Positions 7,159 to 15,193 of a DNA stretch of 64,000 nt are shown here, piece after piece. The DNA is from Actinoplanes xinjiangensis. GTDB lineage: Bacteria > Actinomycetota > Actinomycetes > Mycobacteriales > Micromonosporaceae. Under the pieces are notes generated by a model. It saw nothing but the letters and a program-made list of their open reading frames with translations, was not told where the DNA came from and did no database searches. The position numbers and the translations under genes were made by a program. The first letter of the stretch is position 1; every line of letters begins with the position of its first letter. Location of the stretch: positions 186,001 to 250,000 of the forward strand of contig NZ_QGGR01000001.1 of the NCBI RefSeq assembly GCF_003148685.1. Reading direction: 5' to 3'.

Positions 7159-8034
7159 TCAGCTCAGCGGGCAGGTGCTGCGGTAGTCCGAGATCGAGCT
7201 GCTGCTCGGCCCCGGGCAGATGAACTGGTCGTAGCGGGTGTCGTTGTCGACGAACCGCTTGAGCCAGGCGACCGCCTGCACCGCGGTCGGGGTGTTGGTG
7301 GACTGCGGGAAGAAGTGGCTGGCGTTGTTCAGTTCCAGGTACGACTTCTCCGCCGAGGCGGGGATGCTGTTGTAGAACGGGATGGAGTGCGAGGAGACCG
7401 ATGCGATGCTGTCGCTCTCGCCACCGATGATCAGCGTCGGGACCCGGAGTTCGGTCCACGACTTGTCGGCGTTCCACGGGGCCAGCGGGACGGCGGCCTG
7501 AAGGGACGGCCGGTCGCTGGCGGCTTCGAGGCTGCCGCCGCCACCCATCGAGTGCCCGGACACCGCGAGCCGGCTCGCGTCGATGCGGGTACGCACCGAG
7601 CTGCGCTGGGTCAGGTAGTCGAGGGCGGCCAGCAGCTGGGAGCCGCGGGAGGCCGGCTGGTCGAGGGTGGTGTTGGTCTCGATGCCGATGACCACGAATC
7701 CGTGTGAGGCGAGCCGCGGCCCGAGCCAGGAGATGCTCGACCAGTAGGCGGTGTACCCGGGCGAGATGGCGATCGCGCCGAAGGTGCCGTCACCGGTGCT
7801 GGTCGGGTAGTAGATCTCACCGCCGCCGAAGCCGGAGACGGACAGGCTGGACACCGAGGTCTGGCTGACCGCGTACGGTCCGCGGGACGCCTGGAGGGCG
7901 GAGAGGGTGGGTGCGGGGCCCCGCTCGTACGGGTTGGCGGCGGCCTGTGCGGCGACGGCGGTGCCGGTGGTGAGGGTGATCGCGGTGGCCGCAACGGCCA
8001 GCCAGCGCAGAGCTCGCTTCGGGACAGATGTCAC
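7159..8034 (-). CDS. Secreted cutinase / polyester hydrolase (PET-hydrolase type)
   Basis: A 291-residue secreted alpha/beta hydrolase closely resembling Thermobifida cutinases and the PETase family, enzymes that cleave cutin and aliphatic or aromatic polyesters outside the cell. The signal peptide ends near [12 protein letters not shown], and the mature start matches the family. Visible catalytic residues are Ser162 ([10 protein letters not shown]), Asp208 (GGESDS) and His240 (NNASHFFP). The oxyanion hole is Tyr94 (SPGYT) and Met163, and the aromatic clamp Trp187 (LAPWN). Cys273 and Cys288 form the expected C-terminal disulfide ([17 protein letters not shown]). His216 is cutinase-like where Ideonella PETase has Ser. 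The GTG start at 8034 has a good AGGAGA six nt upstream; longer in-frame starts add nothing. It is divergent from the LAL regulator. Confidence 0.9.
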   Translation of the reverse strand: MTSVPKRALRWLAVAATAITLTTGTAVAAQAAANPYERGPAPTLSALQASRGPYAVSQTSVSSLSVSGFGGGEIYYPTSTGDGTFGAIAISPGYTAYWSSISWLGPRLASHGFVVIGIETNTTLDQPASRGSQLLAALDYLTQRSSVRTRIDASRLAVSGHSMGGGGSLEAASDRPSLQAAVPLAPWNADKSWTELRVPTLIIGGESDSIASVSSHSIPFYNSIPASAEKSYLELNNASHFFPQSTNTPTAVQAVAWLKRFVDNDTRYDQFICPGPSSSSISDYRSTCPLS

Positions 8035-8206
8035 GTCGACTCTCCTAACCTGGGGGATTGCATCGACGGAGGTCAGTCTTGGCAGTGCGACAACAAGCAC
8101 GCATCGGTGAAATCGCCTGCGTTCTGTCATCGGACGGCAACATCCCGGAAATTTCATTTACCGCAACGCTGTTCCGTTCCGGCCCTGGGCACGGCACACT
8201 CGCCGC

Positions 8207-11047
8207 ATGATTGATGCACCGGCAGTGCAGAAACTTGGGCTGGCCGGACGCGGTGACGCCCTCGCCGACATCGGCCGTCTGACCTCGGCGGCCGCGGCCG
8301 GGCGCGGCGGCGTCCTGGTGATCTCCGCGGGCCCCGGCGAGGGACGGACCGCGCTGCTGCACGCCGTCGCCGAGGCCGCCGACGGCTGGACGGTGCTCAC
8401 CGCCACCGGCTTCGCCGACGAGCGCGATCTGCCGTACGCAAGCCTGCAGACCCTGCTCACACCCCTGCGTGACCGGCTCGCCGACCTGGCCCCGGCGACG
8501 CGCCAAGCGCTGTCGCGCGCCTTCGGCGGCGACCCCGGCGATCCCCTCGCGGCCGGCCTCGCCTCGCTATCCCTCGTCCGTACGGCCACCCGCACCCGCC
8601 CGGTGCTGTGCCTCGTCGACGACGCCCACCTGCTGGACCCGTCCTCGTGGCGGGCCGTCGTGTTCGCCGCCCGCCGGATCGGCACCGAGCGGATCGCGAT
8701 CGTCGCCGCCGTCCCGGCCGGCGCCGAACCGGCCGGCTTCCCGGTGCACCGACTGGGCCCGCTCGGCCCCGCCGCCGCCCGGCAGGTGCTCACCGCACAC
8801 GCCCCCGACCTCGCCGAGGACGTCGCCGGCAGCCTCGCCGAGATCGCCGCCGGGCACCCGGGCGCCCTCATCGACCTGGTCCGCGGCCTGAGCCCGGAGC
8901 AGCGCCGCGGCTACGCTCCCCCGCCGGAGACGCTGCCGCCGGACAGTCCGCTGCGCCGCCGGCTGGCCGCCGAACTGCACGTCCTGCCGCCCCGCACCCG
9001 CGAGTTGCTGCTGCTCGCCGCCGCGGCCCCGGACGCCGCCCCCGACACGCTGCTGACCGCGGCCGCCGCCCTCCGCGAAGCCGACCAGAACGGCGACGCG
9101 GCGAACGGCGGCGACCCGAAAGACGACGCGACGGACGGCGATGAGCCGCAAGCCGACGCGACGAACGGCGGCGACCCGAAAGCCGGCACGGCGAACAATG
9201 GCGACCCGGAGGATCACGCGGGCGGGCTCGCCGACTTCGCGGCAGCCGAGCGGCGGGGGCTGATCACGGTCACGGCCGCGGGAGTCGGTTTCCGCGGGCC
9301 ACTGATGCGCGGGGTCGCGTACGCCGAGATGCCTGTCGCCCGCCGGCGGGCGGCCCACGCCGCGCTCGCCGCGGTGCTGGAGGAACGCGGCGCCCGGCTG
9401 CCCGCGCTGCTGCAACGTGCCGCCGCGACCACCGGCCCGGACGCGGCCCTGGCGCGGGATCTGGCCGGTGCCGCGCGGTCGGCGGATCCGGGGGTCGCCG
9501 CGGAGGCCGCCCGGTACGCCGCCGGCCTGTGCCCGACCCCTGCGGAGAAGGCGGGCCTGTTGCTGGCGGCGGCCCGTTCGGCGTGGCTGGCGGGCCGGCC
9601 GCACCAGGCCGGCCAGCTGATCCGCCGGATTCCCGCGGCCGCCGGCAACGCCCGGGTCCGCGCCCGCGGCCTGACCGCCGAGATGAGCCTGCCGGAGGGC
9701 CGTCCCGGTGCCCGCGATGTGCTCTTGGACGTCGCCGCCGAACTCGCCGAGTCCGACCCGGGTACGGCGCTGGAGGCGCTCGCCCTGGCCGGCGAGTCGG
9801 CGTGCCGTTCCGGGGAGCAGAACCGGTACGCCGCCCTGGCCCGCCGGGTCGCGGCCGGGCAGCGGGGCGACGAGCCGCCCGCGGTGGCGCTGGCGTTCCA
9901 TCACGTCGCCGGGCTGGCGTGCATCGCCGACGGCGACGAGGCGGCGTCGTTCGTCCGGCTGCGGCAGGCGGTCGCGCTGGCCGACCGGGTCGCCGAGCCG
10001 GGACCGCTGCTGCGGGCCGCGACCGCGGGCATCCTGATCGGTGACGCCCGCCGGGCCGCCGCCCTGGCCGGGCGGGCCGCGGTCATGGCCCGGGAGGCGG
10101 GGGCGTCGGTGCTGGTGCCGCAGGCCCTGGAGCTGGCGGCGCTGGCCGGGATGGCGTCCGGCGACTACCCGGCCGCGAACGAGGCCGCGATGGACGGGGC
10201 CGCGGTGGCCCGCGGCACCGGCCAGCAGGTTCTGGCCGGGGCGCATCTGGCCGTGCTGGCGGTACTCGCCGCCCTGGTCGGCGACCGGGACACCGCCCTG
10301 AGCCGGATCGCGTCGGTGCCCGACGGACCGTCCCGGCCGCTGTGCGAGTGGGCGCTGGCACTGCTCGACATGGTCGACGGCCGTTGTCAGGTCGCCGCCG
10401 AGCGTCTGCTGGCCGTGGTGGCGGCACCGCCCGGCCCGGGTTCGGCGCTGCTGCGGGTGGCCGTGGTGCCGCATCTGCTGGAGACGGCGGCGCAGATCGG
10501 GGCGCGGGAGGCGGTCGAGCCGGTGGCGGTGGCCTTCGACCGGTGGGCGGGGCGGACCGGGCAGCCGGGCTGGCTGGCGTTGCGTGACCGCTGCCGGGCG
10601 CTGCGCGCCGACGACGGCGAGTCCGCGGCGTGGCATTTCGAGACGGCGCTGGGGCGCGAGGGCGAGGCGGGTTTCCCGCGGGCACACACCGAGCTGTTGT
10701 ACGGCCGATCACTGCGCCGCCGCCGCCGCAACGTGGCGGCCCGCACCCACCTGCGCCGGGCCGCCGAGACGTTCCAGCTGCTGGACGCCGCCCCGTGGGC
10801 GGAGCAGAGCGTACGGGAGCTGCGCGCCGCCGGGGAACGCGTGGAGACGCCACCTCCGGCGGGGCCGGCGCTCACCGCCCAGCAGGAGCGCATCGCGTCC
10901 CTGGTCGCCGGCGGTGCAACCAATCGGGAGGTGGCGCAGGAGCTGCACCTGAGCCCGCGGACCGTCGACCACCATCTGCGTAACGTCTTCGCCCGCCTGG
11001 GAGTGCGGTCGCGCACCGAGATGGCCCGGCTACTGACCGCCCGTTAG
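8207..11047 (+). CDS. LAL-type LuxR-family regulator with AAA ATPase domain
   Basis: A 946-residue large ATP-binding LuxR regulator. The N-terminal part has a P-loop-like sequence (AGPGEGRTALL, residues 41-51) in which the Walker A Lys is replaced by Arg47, and a Walker B LCLVDDAHLLD (about 138-148). The middle is a helical TPR-like region. The C-terminus is a LuxR winged helix (LTAQQERIASLVAGG, then NREVAQELHLSPRTVDHHL). Between ATPase and TPR parts (about residues 290-340) a hydrophilic Asp/Gly/Asn-rich linker contains near-repeats of NGGDPK-type units. The ATG has no Shine-Dalgarno; a CACACT box 6 nt upstream suggests a leaderless transcript. It is divergent from the cutinase gene, which is a possible target (inference). 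Confidence 0.88.
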   Translation: MIDAPAVQKLGLAGRGDALADIGRLTSAAAAGRGGVLVISAGPGEGRTALLHAVAEAADGWTVLTATGFADERDLPYASLQTLLTPLRDRLADLAPATRQALSRAFGGDPGDPLAAGLASLSLVRTATRTRPVLCLVDDAHLLDPSSWRAVVFAARRIGTERIAIVAAVPAGAEPAGFPVHRLGPLGPAAARQVLTAHAPDLAEDVAGSLAEIAAGHPGALIDLVRGLSPEQRRGYAPPPETLPPDSPLRRRLAAELHVLPPRTRELLLLAAAAPDAAPDTLLTAAAALREADQNGDAANGGDPKDDATDGDEPQADATNGGDPKAGTANNGDPEDHAGGLADFAAAERRGLITVTAAGVGFRGPLMRGVAYAEMPVARRRAAHAALAAVLEERGARLPALLQRAAATTGPDAALARDLAGAARSADPGVAAEAARYAAGLCPTPAEKAGLLLAAARSAWLAGRPHQAGQLIRRIPAAAGNARVRARGLTAEMSLPEGRPGARDVLLDVAAELAESDPGTALEALALAGESACRSGEQNRYAALARRVAAGQRGDEPPAVALAFHHVAGLACIADGDEAASFVRLRQAVALADRVAEPGPLLRAATAGILIGDARRAAALAGRAAVMAREAGASVLVPQALELAALAGMASGDYPAANEAAMDGAAVARGTGQQVLAGAHLAVLAVLAALVGDRDTALSRIASVPDGPSRPLCEWALALLDMVDGRCQVAAERLLAVVAAPPGPGSALLRVAVVPHLLETAAQIGAREAVEPVAVAFDRWAGRTGQPGWLALRDRCRALRADDGESAAWHFETALGREGEAGFPRAHTELLYGRSLRRRRRNVAARTHLRRAAETFQLLDAAPWAEQSVRELRAAGERVETPPPAGPALTAQQERIASLVAGGATNREVAQELHLSPRTVDHHLRNVFARLGVRSRTEMARLLTAR

Positions 11048-11602
11048 CGTCTGGCGGACCTGCCAGTAGGTCTCGGCCTCGGCGAGGACGACTTCCAGCG
11101 TCGCGGTGCCGAAGACCGGGCGGAAGTCGTCGTCGTCCTTCTCGCCGCCGCCGAACCACTTCCACTCGGGGTACAGGTCCACCAGCCTCAGGAAGACGCC
11201 GTGCTGGTACTCGTACTTCCGCATCAGCCCCTGCAGGGAGATCTCGGTGCCGCCGCGTTCGTCGCCGGGGCGGACCTCGGCCGTCTTCATCTCGATGATC
11301 AGCAGGTTGTTGGCGGGGCCGCGACCGGTCCGCCGGTGCACGACCAGGTCGGCCCGGCGCACCTGGTCCGACGGGTCCCGTTTGACCTCGTTCTCAAGGG
11401 CCCGGTTGTACTCGACGTCGACGTCCCACGTCTTCGGCAGCGTCGGCGCCAGGTGCCGGGCGAGTTGAGAGCAGAAGGCGACCTCGGAGACCCCCCGGTC
11501 GCCGGCCCAGGGGATGAACAGGGAGTACTCGTCGACGATCAGGCTCCGGATCGCCACCCGGAGCCGCGTCTTCACCGTTTCACGTCGCATTCCGCCGATC
11601 AT
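11030..11602 (-). CDS. Predicted PD-(D/E)XK-fold protein, function unknown
   Basis: 190 residues. The strand pair RRADLVVHRR (Asp85) and NNLLIIEMKTAEV (Glu104, Lys106), preceded by a helix with Glu40, matches the D...ExK core of the PD-(D/E)XK nuclease superfamily. I cannot assign a subfamily or confirm nuclease activity. The C-terminal half is rich in aromatic and acidic residues (YPEWKWFGGGEKDDDDFRP). The ATG at 11602 overlaps the TGA of the upstream gene (ATGA), indicating translational coupling with the receiver-like protein; Met5 at 11590 is an alternative start. The stop overlaps the convergent LAL gene by 18 bp. Confidence 0.6.
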   Translation of the reverse strand: MIGGMRRETVKTRLRVAIRSLIVDEYSLFIPWAGDRGVSEVAFCSQLARHLAPTLPKTWDVDVEYNRALENEVKRDPSDQVRRADLVVHRRTGRGPANNLLIIEMKTAEVRPGDERGGTEISLQGLMRKYEYQHGVFLRLVDLYPEWKWFGGGEKDDDDFRPVFGTATLEVVLAEAETYWQVRQTLTGGQ

Positions 11603-12003
11603 GCCCCGGTCAGGTCCACCGCCGCCCAACGATCGGAGAGCTGACGGCGGCGGCAGGCGACCAGGTGCCCGGCCAGGATGCCGGGGTGGCCGCCGCGCAC
11701 GCAGACGTCGGCGCCGGCGGTCAGGACACCGGAGACCAGTTCGGCGGCGGCCCAGTCGTCGATCAGGGCGATCACCCGGGTGGCCTGCGGCAGCACGGCC
11801 CGGGCCAGGCCCACGTCGTGCACGGTGGCGCCGCTGATCACCAGCAGTTCCCCGGGACGGACGGCGTCGAGGCCGTCGACCATGCGCATCAGCCAGCCGT
11901 GCGGCAGGTGCTGCGGCAGGGCCGCGACCCGGCTGCGCTGCCCGAGGACGGCGACGGTCGGCTGCGCGGCGGGGGCGATGTCGTGTTCGGTCTGCACAAG
12001 CAT
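11599..12003 (-). CDS. Receiver-like small protein, coupled to the PD-(D/E)XK gene
   Basis: 134 residues starting at ATG 12003 behind a strong AGGAGA. The alternation of hydrophobic strands and helices (LLVISGATVHDVGLAR, VIALIDDWAAAELVSG, GADVCVRGGHPGILAGHL) resembles a response-regulator receiver domain late in the fold. The acidic pocket and phospho-Asp/Lys pattern are not clearly present, so it would be a pseudo-receiver at most. No output domain is present. It is translationally coupled to the downstream gene by a 4-bp overlap. The assignment is tentative; it may be simply a conserved hypothetical protein. Confidence 0.5.
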   Translation of the reverse strand: MLVQTEHDIAPAAQPTVAVLGQRSRVAALPQHLPHGWLMRMVDGLDAVRPGELLVISGATVHDVGLARAVLPQATRVIALIDDWAAAELVSGVLTAGADVCVRGGHPGILAGHLVACRRRQLSDRWAAVDLTGA

Positions 12004-12121
12004 GGTGGTCTCTCCTAGCCCGGTTCCCTCGTGTGATCTCCACGATTCGCCTCGCGCCTGTGCGCCACCATGTGCGCATCCTGTGTGTTGGTTGTCAGCT
12101 CGACGGCCCTGGCCTGGCCTT

Positions 12122-12694
12122 TCAGGCGTGCGCGTTCCAGGTGGCGAGCACCGGGTCGCTGTCATGTTCGAAACCGAGCGCCGAGTAGGTGGCGGTGTCC
12201 AGTTTCAGCAGGCCACCACCGGCCGGGGGCAGGCCGATCCAGCGGGCGCCGGCCACCCGCAGGCAGTGACCGTGGCCGATCAGCGCCACGTCACCGCCGG
12301 CCAGCAGCTCCCGCGCGCGGGCCAGGACCCGGTCGAGGCGGGCACCGACCTGCTCCGGCGACTCACCGCCGGGGCAGCCGTCGGCCCACAGCGACCAGCC
12401 GGGCCGCCCCGCGCGGATCTGCGGGGTGGTGATGCCCTCGTAGTCGCCGTAGTTCCACTCGGCCAGATCCTCGGTCACCTCCGTCACGGTGAGCCCGGCC
12501 AGCTCGGCGGTGTGCCGGGCCCGCTGCCGCGGGCTGGCGAGGACGGCGGTGAACGCACGCCCGGCGATCCGCTCACCGGCGGCGCGGGCCTGCCGCTCGC
12601 CTTCGGGGGTCAACGGCAGATCGGTGTACGACGTATGCCTGCCGTTGGCACTCCACTCGGTCTGCCCGTGCCGGATCAGCACGATCTCCGCCAT
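12122..12694 (-). CDS. Histidine phosphatase family protein
   Basis: 190 residues of the phosphoglycerate-mutase-like histidine phosphatase superfamily. The catalytic motif LIRHGQTEWS (His9) opens the protein. The second basic residue pair is in ASPRQRARHTAEL, the acid is in LAEWNYGDYEG (Glu near 83), and the second His is in ALIGHGHCLRV. The WNYGDYEG and SLWADGCPGGESPEQV motifs are those of the small actinobacterial phosphatases. It is soluble; the substrate is unknown. It starts at ATG 12694 with GGAGGAGA just upstream. Confidence 0.88.
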   Translation of the reverse strand: MAEIVLIRHGQTEWSANGRHTSYTDLPLTPEGERQARAAGERIAGRAFTAVLASPRQRARHTAELAGLTVTEVTEDLAEWNYGDYEGITTPQIRAGRPGWSLWADGCPGGESPEQVGARLDRVLARARELLAGGDVALIGHGHCLRVAGARWIGLPPAGGGLLKLDTATYSALGFEHDSDPVLATWNAHA

Positions 12695-12726
12695 GACGTC
12701 TCCTCCTCCCCGCGTCCGGACGGACG

Positions 12727-13035
12727 TCAGGGATGAGCATCATCCCAGGGAACGTTCATCGGGTGGCGTGCCTCGTCGCGGGCGGCGATCTGTTCCTGGG
12801 CGCGCAGATACTGCGAGCGGGTGATCTCCCCGGCGATCAACTGGGCGGTGAGCACACCTTCCAGGCTGCTCGGGGCGGCCGGCTCGGCGTGCCCGCCCTC
12901 CGGTGCCGTCGCGGCCCGGTCCGGCTCGCCCCGTTCGTCGCGGGACGGCCAGAAGGCCAGCGCGGCAGCGGCGATCAGGCCCAGCGTCGCCACCAGCAGG
13001 ACCACCATTCGGCACCACCACCCCTCCTGTGACAT
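12727..13035 (-). CDS. Small membrane-anchored SHOCT-domain protein
   Basis: About 102 residues: one N-terminal membrane helix (MVVLLVATLGLIAAAALAFW), a Pro/Ala/acidic linker, and a C-terminal SHOCT helix-turn-helix (LEGVLTAQLIAGEITRSQYL). SHOCT domains occur at the C-termini of small membrane proteins of unknown function. The start is uncertain: ATG 13035 is used here, while ATG 13008, just before the membrane helix, has an AGGAGGGG about 14 nt upstream. The stop lies 32 bp upstream of the histidine phosphatase start, so the two may be cotranscribed. Confidence 0.6.
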   Translation of the reverse strand: MSQEGWWCRMVVLLVATLGLIAAAALAFWPSRDERGEPDRAATAPEGGHAEPAAPSSLEGVLTAQLIAGEITRSQYLRAQEQIAARDEARHPMNVPWDDAHP

Positions 13036-13241
13036 CTTCGTCACACCCCGCAATGATCGGCAGGCAAAGCCCGAAAGATCCCTTTCGACACACCCGCCGG
13101 AGCCCTCCGGAGATGACTACGGGCCAGGGCTGTGCCCGGGCTGTCGTTTCGCCGTGGACCCCCCGGCAGGCACCGGGCCGGCCGTCCGGTACGCGGGGAG
13201 CCGTACCCACCGGGGGGCCGTTGGACCCGAAACGGGCGGGA

Positions 13242-13260
13242 CCTTCGCGGGCCCGGAAGG
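13242..13260. promoter_or_regulatory. Imperfect palindrome upstream of doxX-like gene
   Basis: CCTTCGCGGGCCCGGAAGG is an imperfect inverted repeat (CCTTC...GAAGG) about 75 bp upstream of the DoxX-family start, in an otherwise gene-free 280 bp. It is reminiscent of the GGGAC/GGCCC-type boxes of dormancy regulators (DevR/DosR) in actinobacteria, but the match is loose. Low confidence. Confidence 0.25.
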
Positions 13261-13335
13261 GGGTCTTCGGCACGGGCGCCGACGCCCGGCGCGGCGGACA
13301 GTCATAGGTGAGGACATCGCCTGGAGGAGGACCAG

Positions 13336-13920
13336 ATGGCCACCACCGCTCGCCACCACGTCACACAGCTCGAGCAGGTCGAGGCACCCGGCTCGATGAT
13401 CACGCACACCGCCGCCCGGCTGCTGGCGGCCCTGCGGATCGGCACCGGATTCGTCTTTCTCTGGGCCTTTCTCGACAAGACCTTCGGCCTCGGGTACGCG
13501 ACTCCCGCGGCCAAGGCCTGGATCAACGGCGGATCGCCGACCAAGGGATTCCTCTCCGGAGTCGCGGTCGGACCGTTCGAGAGCTTCTTCCACACCATCG
13601 CCGGCGCCGTCTGGGCCGACTGGCTGTTCATGCTGGGCCTGCTCGGCGTCGGCGTCGCGCTGATCCTCGGCATCGGCCTGCGGATCGCCGCCGTCGCCGC
13701 CGGCCTGATGATGGCCTTCATGTGGGTCGCCGAATGGCCGCTCGCCCAGGAGACCAGCGCCGGTGAGGCCACCCGGTCGAGCAACCCGCTCGTCGACTAC
13801 CACGTCGTCTACGGCGTCACCGCCGCGGTGCTCGCCCTGACCTACGCCGGGCACACCTGGGGCCTGGGCCGCTGGTGGGCGAAGCTGCCGATCGTGCAGA
13901 AGAACCGCTGGCTCATCTGA
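13336..13920 (+). CDS. DoxX-family membrane protein
   Basis: A 194-residue integral membrane protein with about four hydrophobic helices, related to DoxX/DoxD, the quinone-linked thiosulfate oxidoreductase small-subunit family. The first helix carries LRIGTGFVFLWAFLDKTFGL, which is typical of the family, and the long periplasmic loop has KAWINGGSPTKGFLSG. It starts at ATG 13336 after GGAGGAGG with ideal spacing. No partner subunit is adjacent, so an actual sulfur role is not supported; many DoxX proteins have redox-membrane roles that are unknown. Confidence 0.8.
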   Translation: MATTARHHVTQLEQVEAPGSMITHTAARLLAALRIGTGFVFLWAFLDKTFGLGYATPAAKAWINGGSPTKGFLSGVAVGPFESFFHTIAGAVWADWLFMLGLLGVGVALILGIGLRIAAVAAGLMMAFMWVAEWPLAQETSAGEATRSSNPLVDYHVVYGVTAAVLALTYAGHTWGLGRWWAKLPIVQKNRWLI

Positions 13921-13935
13921 AACCACCCCGCACCA

Positions 13936-13963
13936 AGCCCGGCCGGGCACACCCGGCCGGGCT
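13936..13963 (+). terminator. Hairpin terminator after doxX-like gene
   Basis: AGCCCGGCCGGG, loop CACA, CCCGGCCGGGCT: a perfect 12-bp stem starting 16 bp after the stop codon. Confidence 0.75.
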
Positions 13964-14142
13964 CTGTCGTGCGCCGTAGGGTGGCGCGAGTGACGGACAT
14001 CGTTGAACACGAGGTCGACGCCGGGATCGGGCCGTCATCGGACTGGTCGCCCTCGCCGGGGCGGCTGCCCGCCCGGCTGACCGAGGTCGGCATCGTGACC
14101 ACCTGGGCGGTCTCGACGTCCCGTTCGTGGCAGCATGGCCGG

Positions 14143-14652
14143 ATGACACCGGAGGAACTTGTCGGTCGGGCACTGGAGGTCGCCGAGGAGGGCCTGCGGG
14201 CCGGTGAGATGCCGATCGGCGCGGTCGTCGCGATGGGCGACGAGATCATCGGCCGGGGCCACACGTCGGAGCGGACCCGCGGCCGCCGCCTGGTGCACGC
14301 CGACCTGCTGGCCATGATCGAGGCCGACGAGCGTCTCGGCTGGACCCGCCGGGAGCAGCCGCTGGTGCTCGGCATCACGATGGAGCCGTGCCTGATGTGC
14401 CTGGGTACCGCCCTGACCCTGGGGGTTTCGGAAATCTACTTCGGGCTGGACGCCCCCGATGACGGCGCGGCCGGTGTGGCCTCGGTGTGGCAGCCGGGCA
14501 CGCAGGACGGGATCTTCTTCCCGCTCCCGGCGATGACCGGCGGTTTCCTGCTCGCGGAGTGCCGGGACCAGTTCCGGCGGTATGCGGACATGACCACGAA
14601 GCCCCATCTGCGCCGCTACGCCGAGGCGATGGCCGGTCTCCCCGCCCACTGA
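14143..14652 (+). CDS. Nucleoside/tRNA deaminase-like protein with HAD for HAE
   Basis: 169 residues of the cytidine/adenosine deaminase (CDA/TadA) fold. Zinc ligands are visible: His52 in LVHADLLAM, and Cys83 and Cys86 in EPCLMCLG. The canonical motif is H-A-E, where Glu shuttles the proton; here it is H-A-D (Asp54), an unusual substitution at the catalytic base. The rest (PIGAVVAMGDEIIGRGH) follows TadA-like nucleoside deaminases. The long C-terminal extension (about residues 120-169) exceeds minimal TadA. The ATG at 14143 is used because family homology begins there; a weak CAGCAT box lies 6 nt before it. Confidence 0.8.
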   Translation: MTPEELVGRALEVAEEGLRAGEMPIGAVVAMGDEIIGRGHTSERTRGRRLVHADLLAMIEADERLGWTRREQPLVLGITMEPCLMCLGTALTLGVSEIYFGLDAPDDGAAGVASVWQPGTQDGIFFPLPAMTGGFLLAECRDQFRRYADMTTKPHLRRYAEAMAGLPAH

Positions 14653-14693
14653 ACGGCCGCCCGCTGAACGGTCCGGGCGCCCGCCCGGCCTGA

Positions 14694-14748
14694 CGGCTGG
14701 CTCTCACCGCTGTCTCAGGTCGGCTGAGACAGCGGTGAGAGCCAGCCG
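14694..14748. repeat. Perfect 25-bp-arm palindrome (dispersed family)
   Basis: Arms CGGCTGGCTCTCACCGCTGT followed by CTCAG and the exact complement, around loop GTCGG. It is the most perfect member of the palindrome family seen at 2844-3089 and 62294-62346. It sits 42 bp after the deaminase stop and may terminate its transcript. The rest of 14653-14914 holds no gene. Confidence 0.85.
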
Positions 14749-14914
14749 AGGTCGAAGCGGCTTCCGGCGCCGGCCGGGCGCGGATCATCGAGCAGGGCCG
14801 ATTCTTCCTCTCCTGGCGGTCACCGACGGTCGTGAACAAAGTTCGATGCGTGGTTGAACCGATCCAACGTGGCGCGGGTACACCCGGGCGTCCGTCCTGG
14901 GAGGAGCACAACCG

Positions 14915-15193
14915 ATGACCGATCGACTGCACGTCGACCCCGTGTCGCTGGAAGGGATCGCCGACCGGTTGCGGCGCTCCGGCGGTGCCCTGCGGGCCGC
15001 CAGCGGCGGCGGCCCCGGCACACCGGACGCCGGCACCGACACACCCATCTTCGAAGACCTGATCACCCGGCTCGTGCAGAACGCCACCGCACTCGCCGGC
15101 GGCCTCGACGAGGCCGCCGCCCGGGTTCTTCAGGCCAACCGGACGTACGCCGACGAGGACCTCGGCAACGCCCGGAACATCGGGAGCCGATGA
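14915..15193 (+). CDS. Small ESX/WXG100-like protein
   Basis: 92 residues, soluble and helical, with the start MTDRLHVDPVSLEGIADRLR typical of ESX-secretion-associated small proteins (DUF2580/WXG100-like, where a helix-turn-helix protein pairs with a partner). The usual central W-x-G is absent, but the arrangement of a leading helix, a Gly/Pro-rich turn and a trailing helix ending in Ala-rich heptads (LDEAAARVLQANRTYADEDL) fits. It starts at ATG behind GGGAGGAG. Its stop overlaps the next start (ATGA), so the two proteins are made together and may form a heterodimer (inference). No type VII core genes are in the window. Confidence 0.6.
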   Translation: MTDRLHVDPVSLEGIADRLRRSGGALRAASGGGPGTPDAGTDTPIFEDLITRLVQNATALAGGLDEAAARVLQANRTYADEDLGNARNIGSR

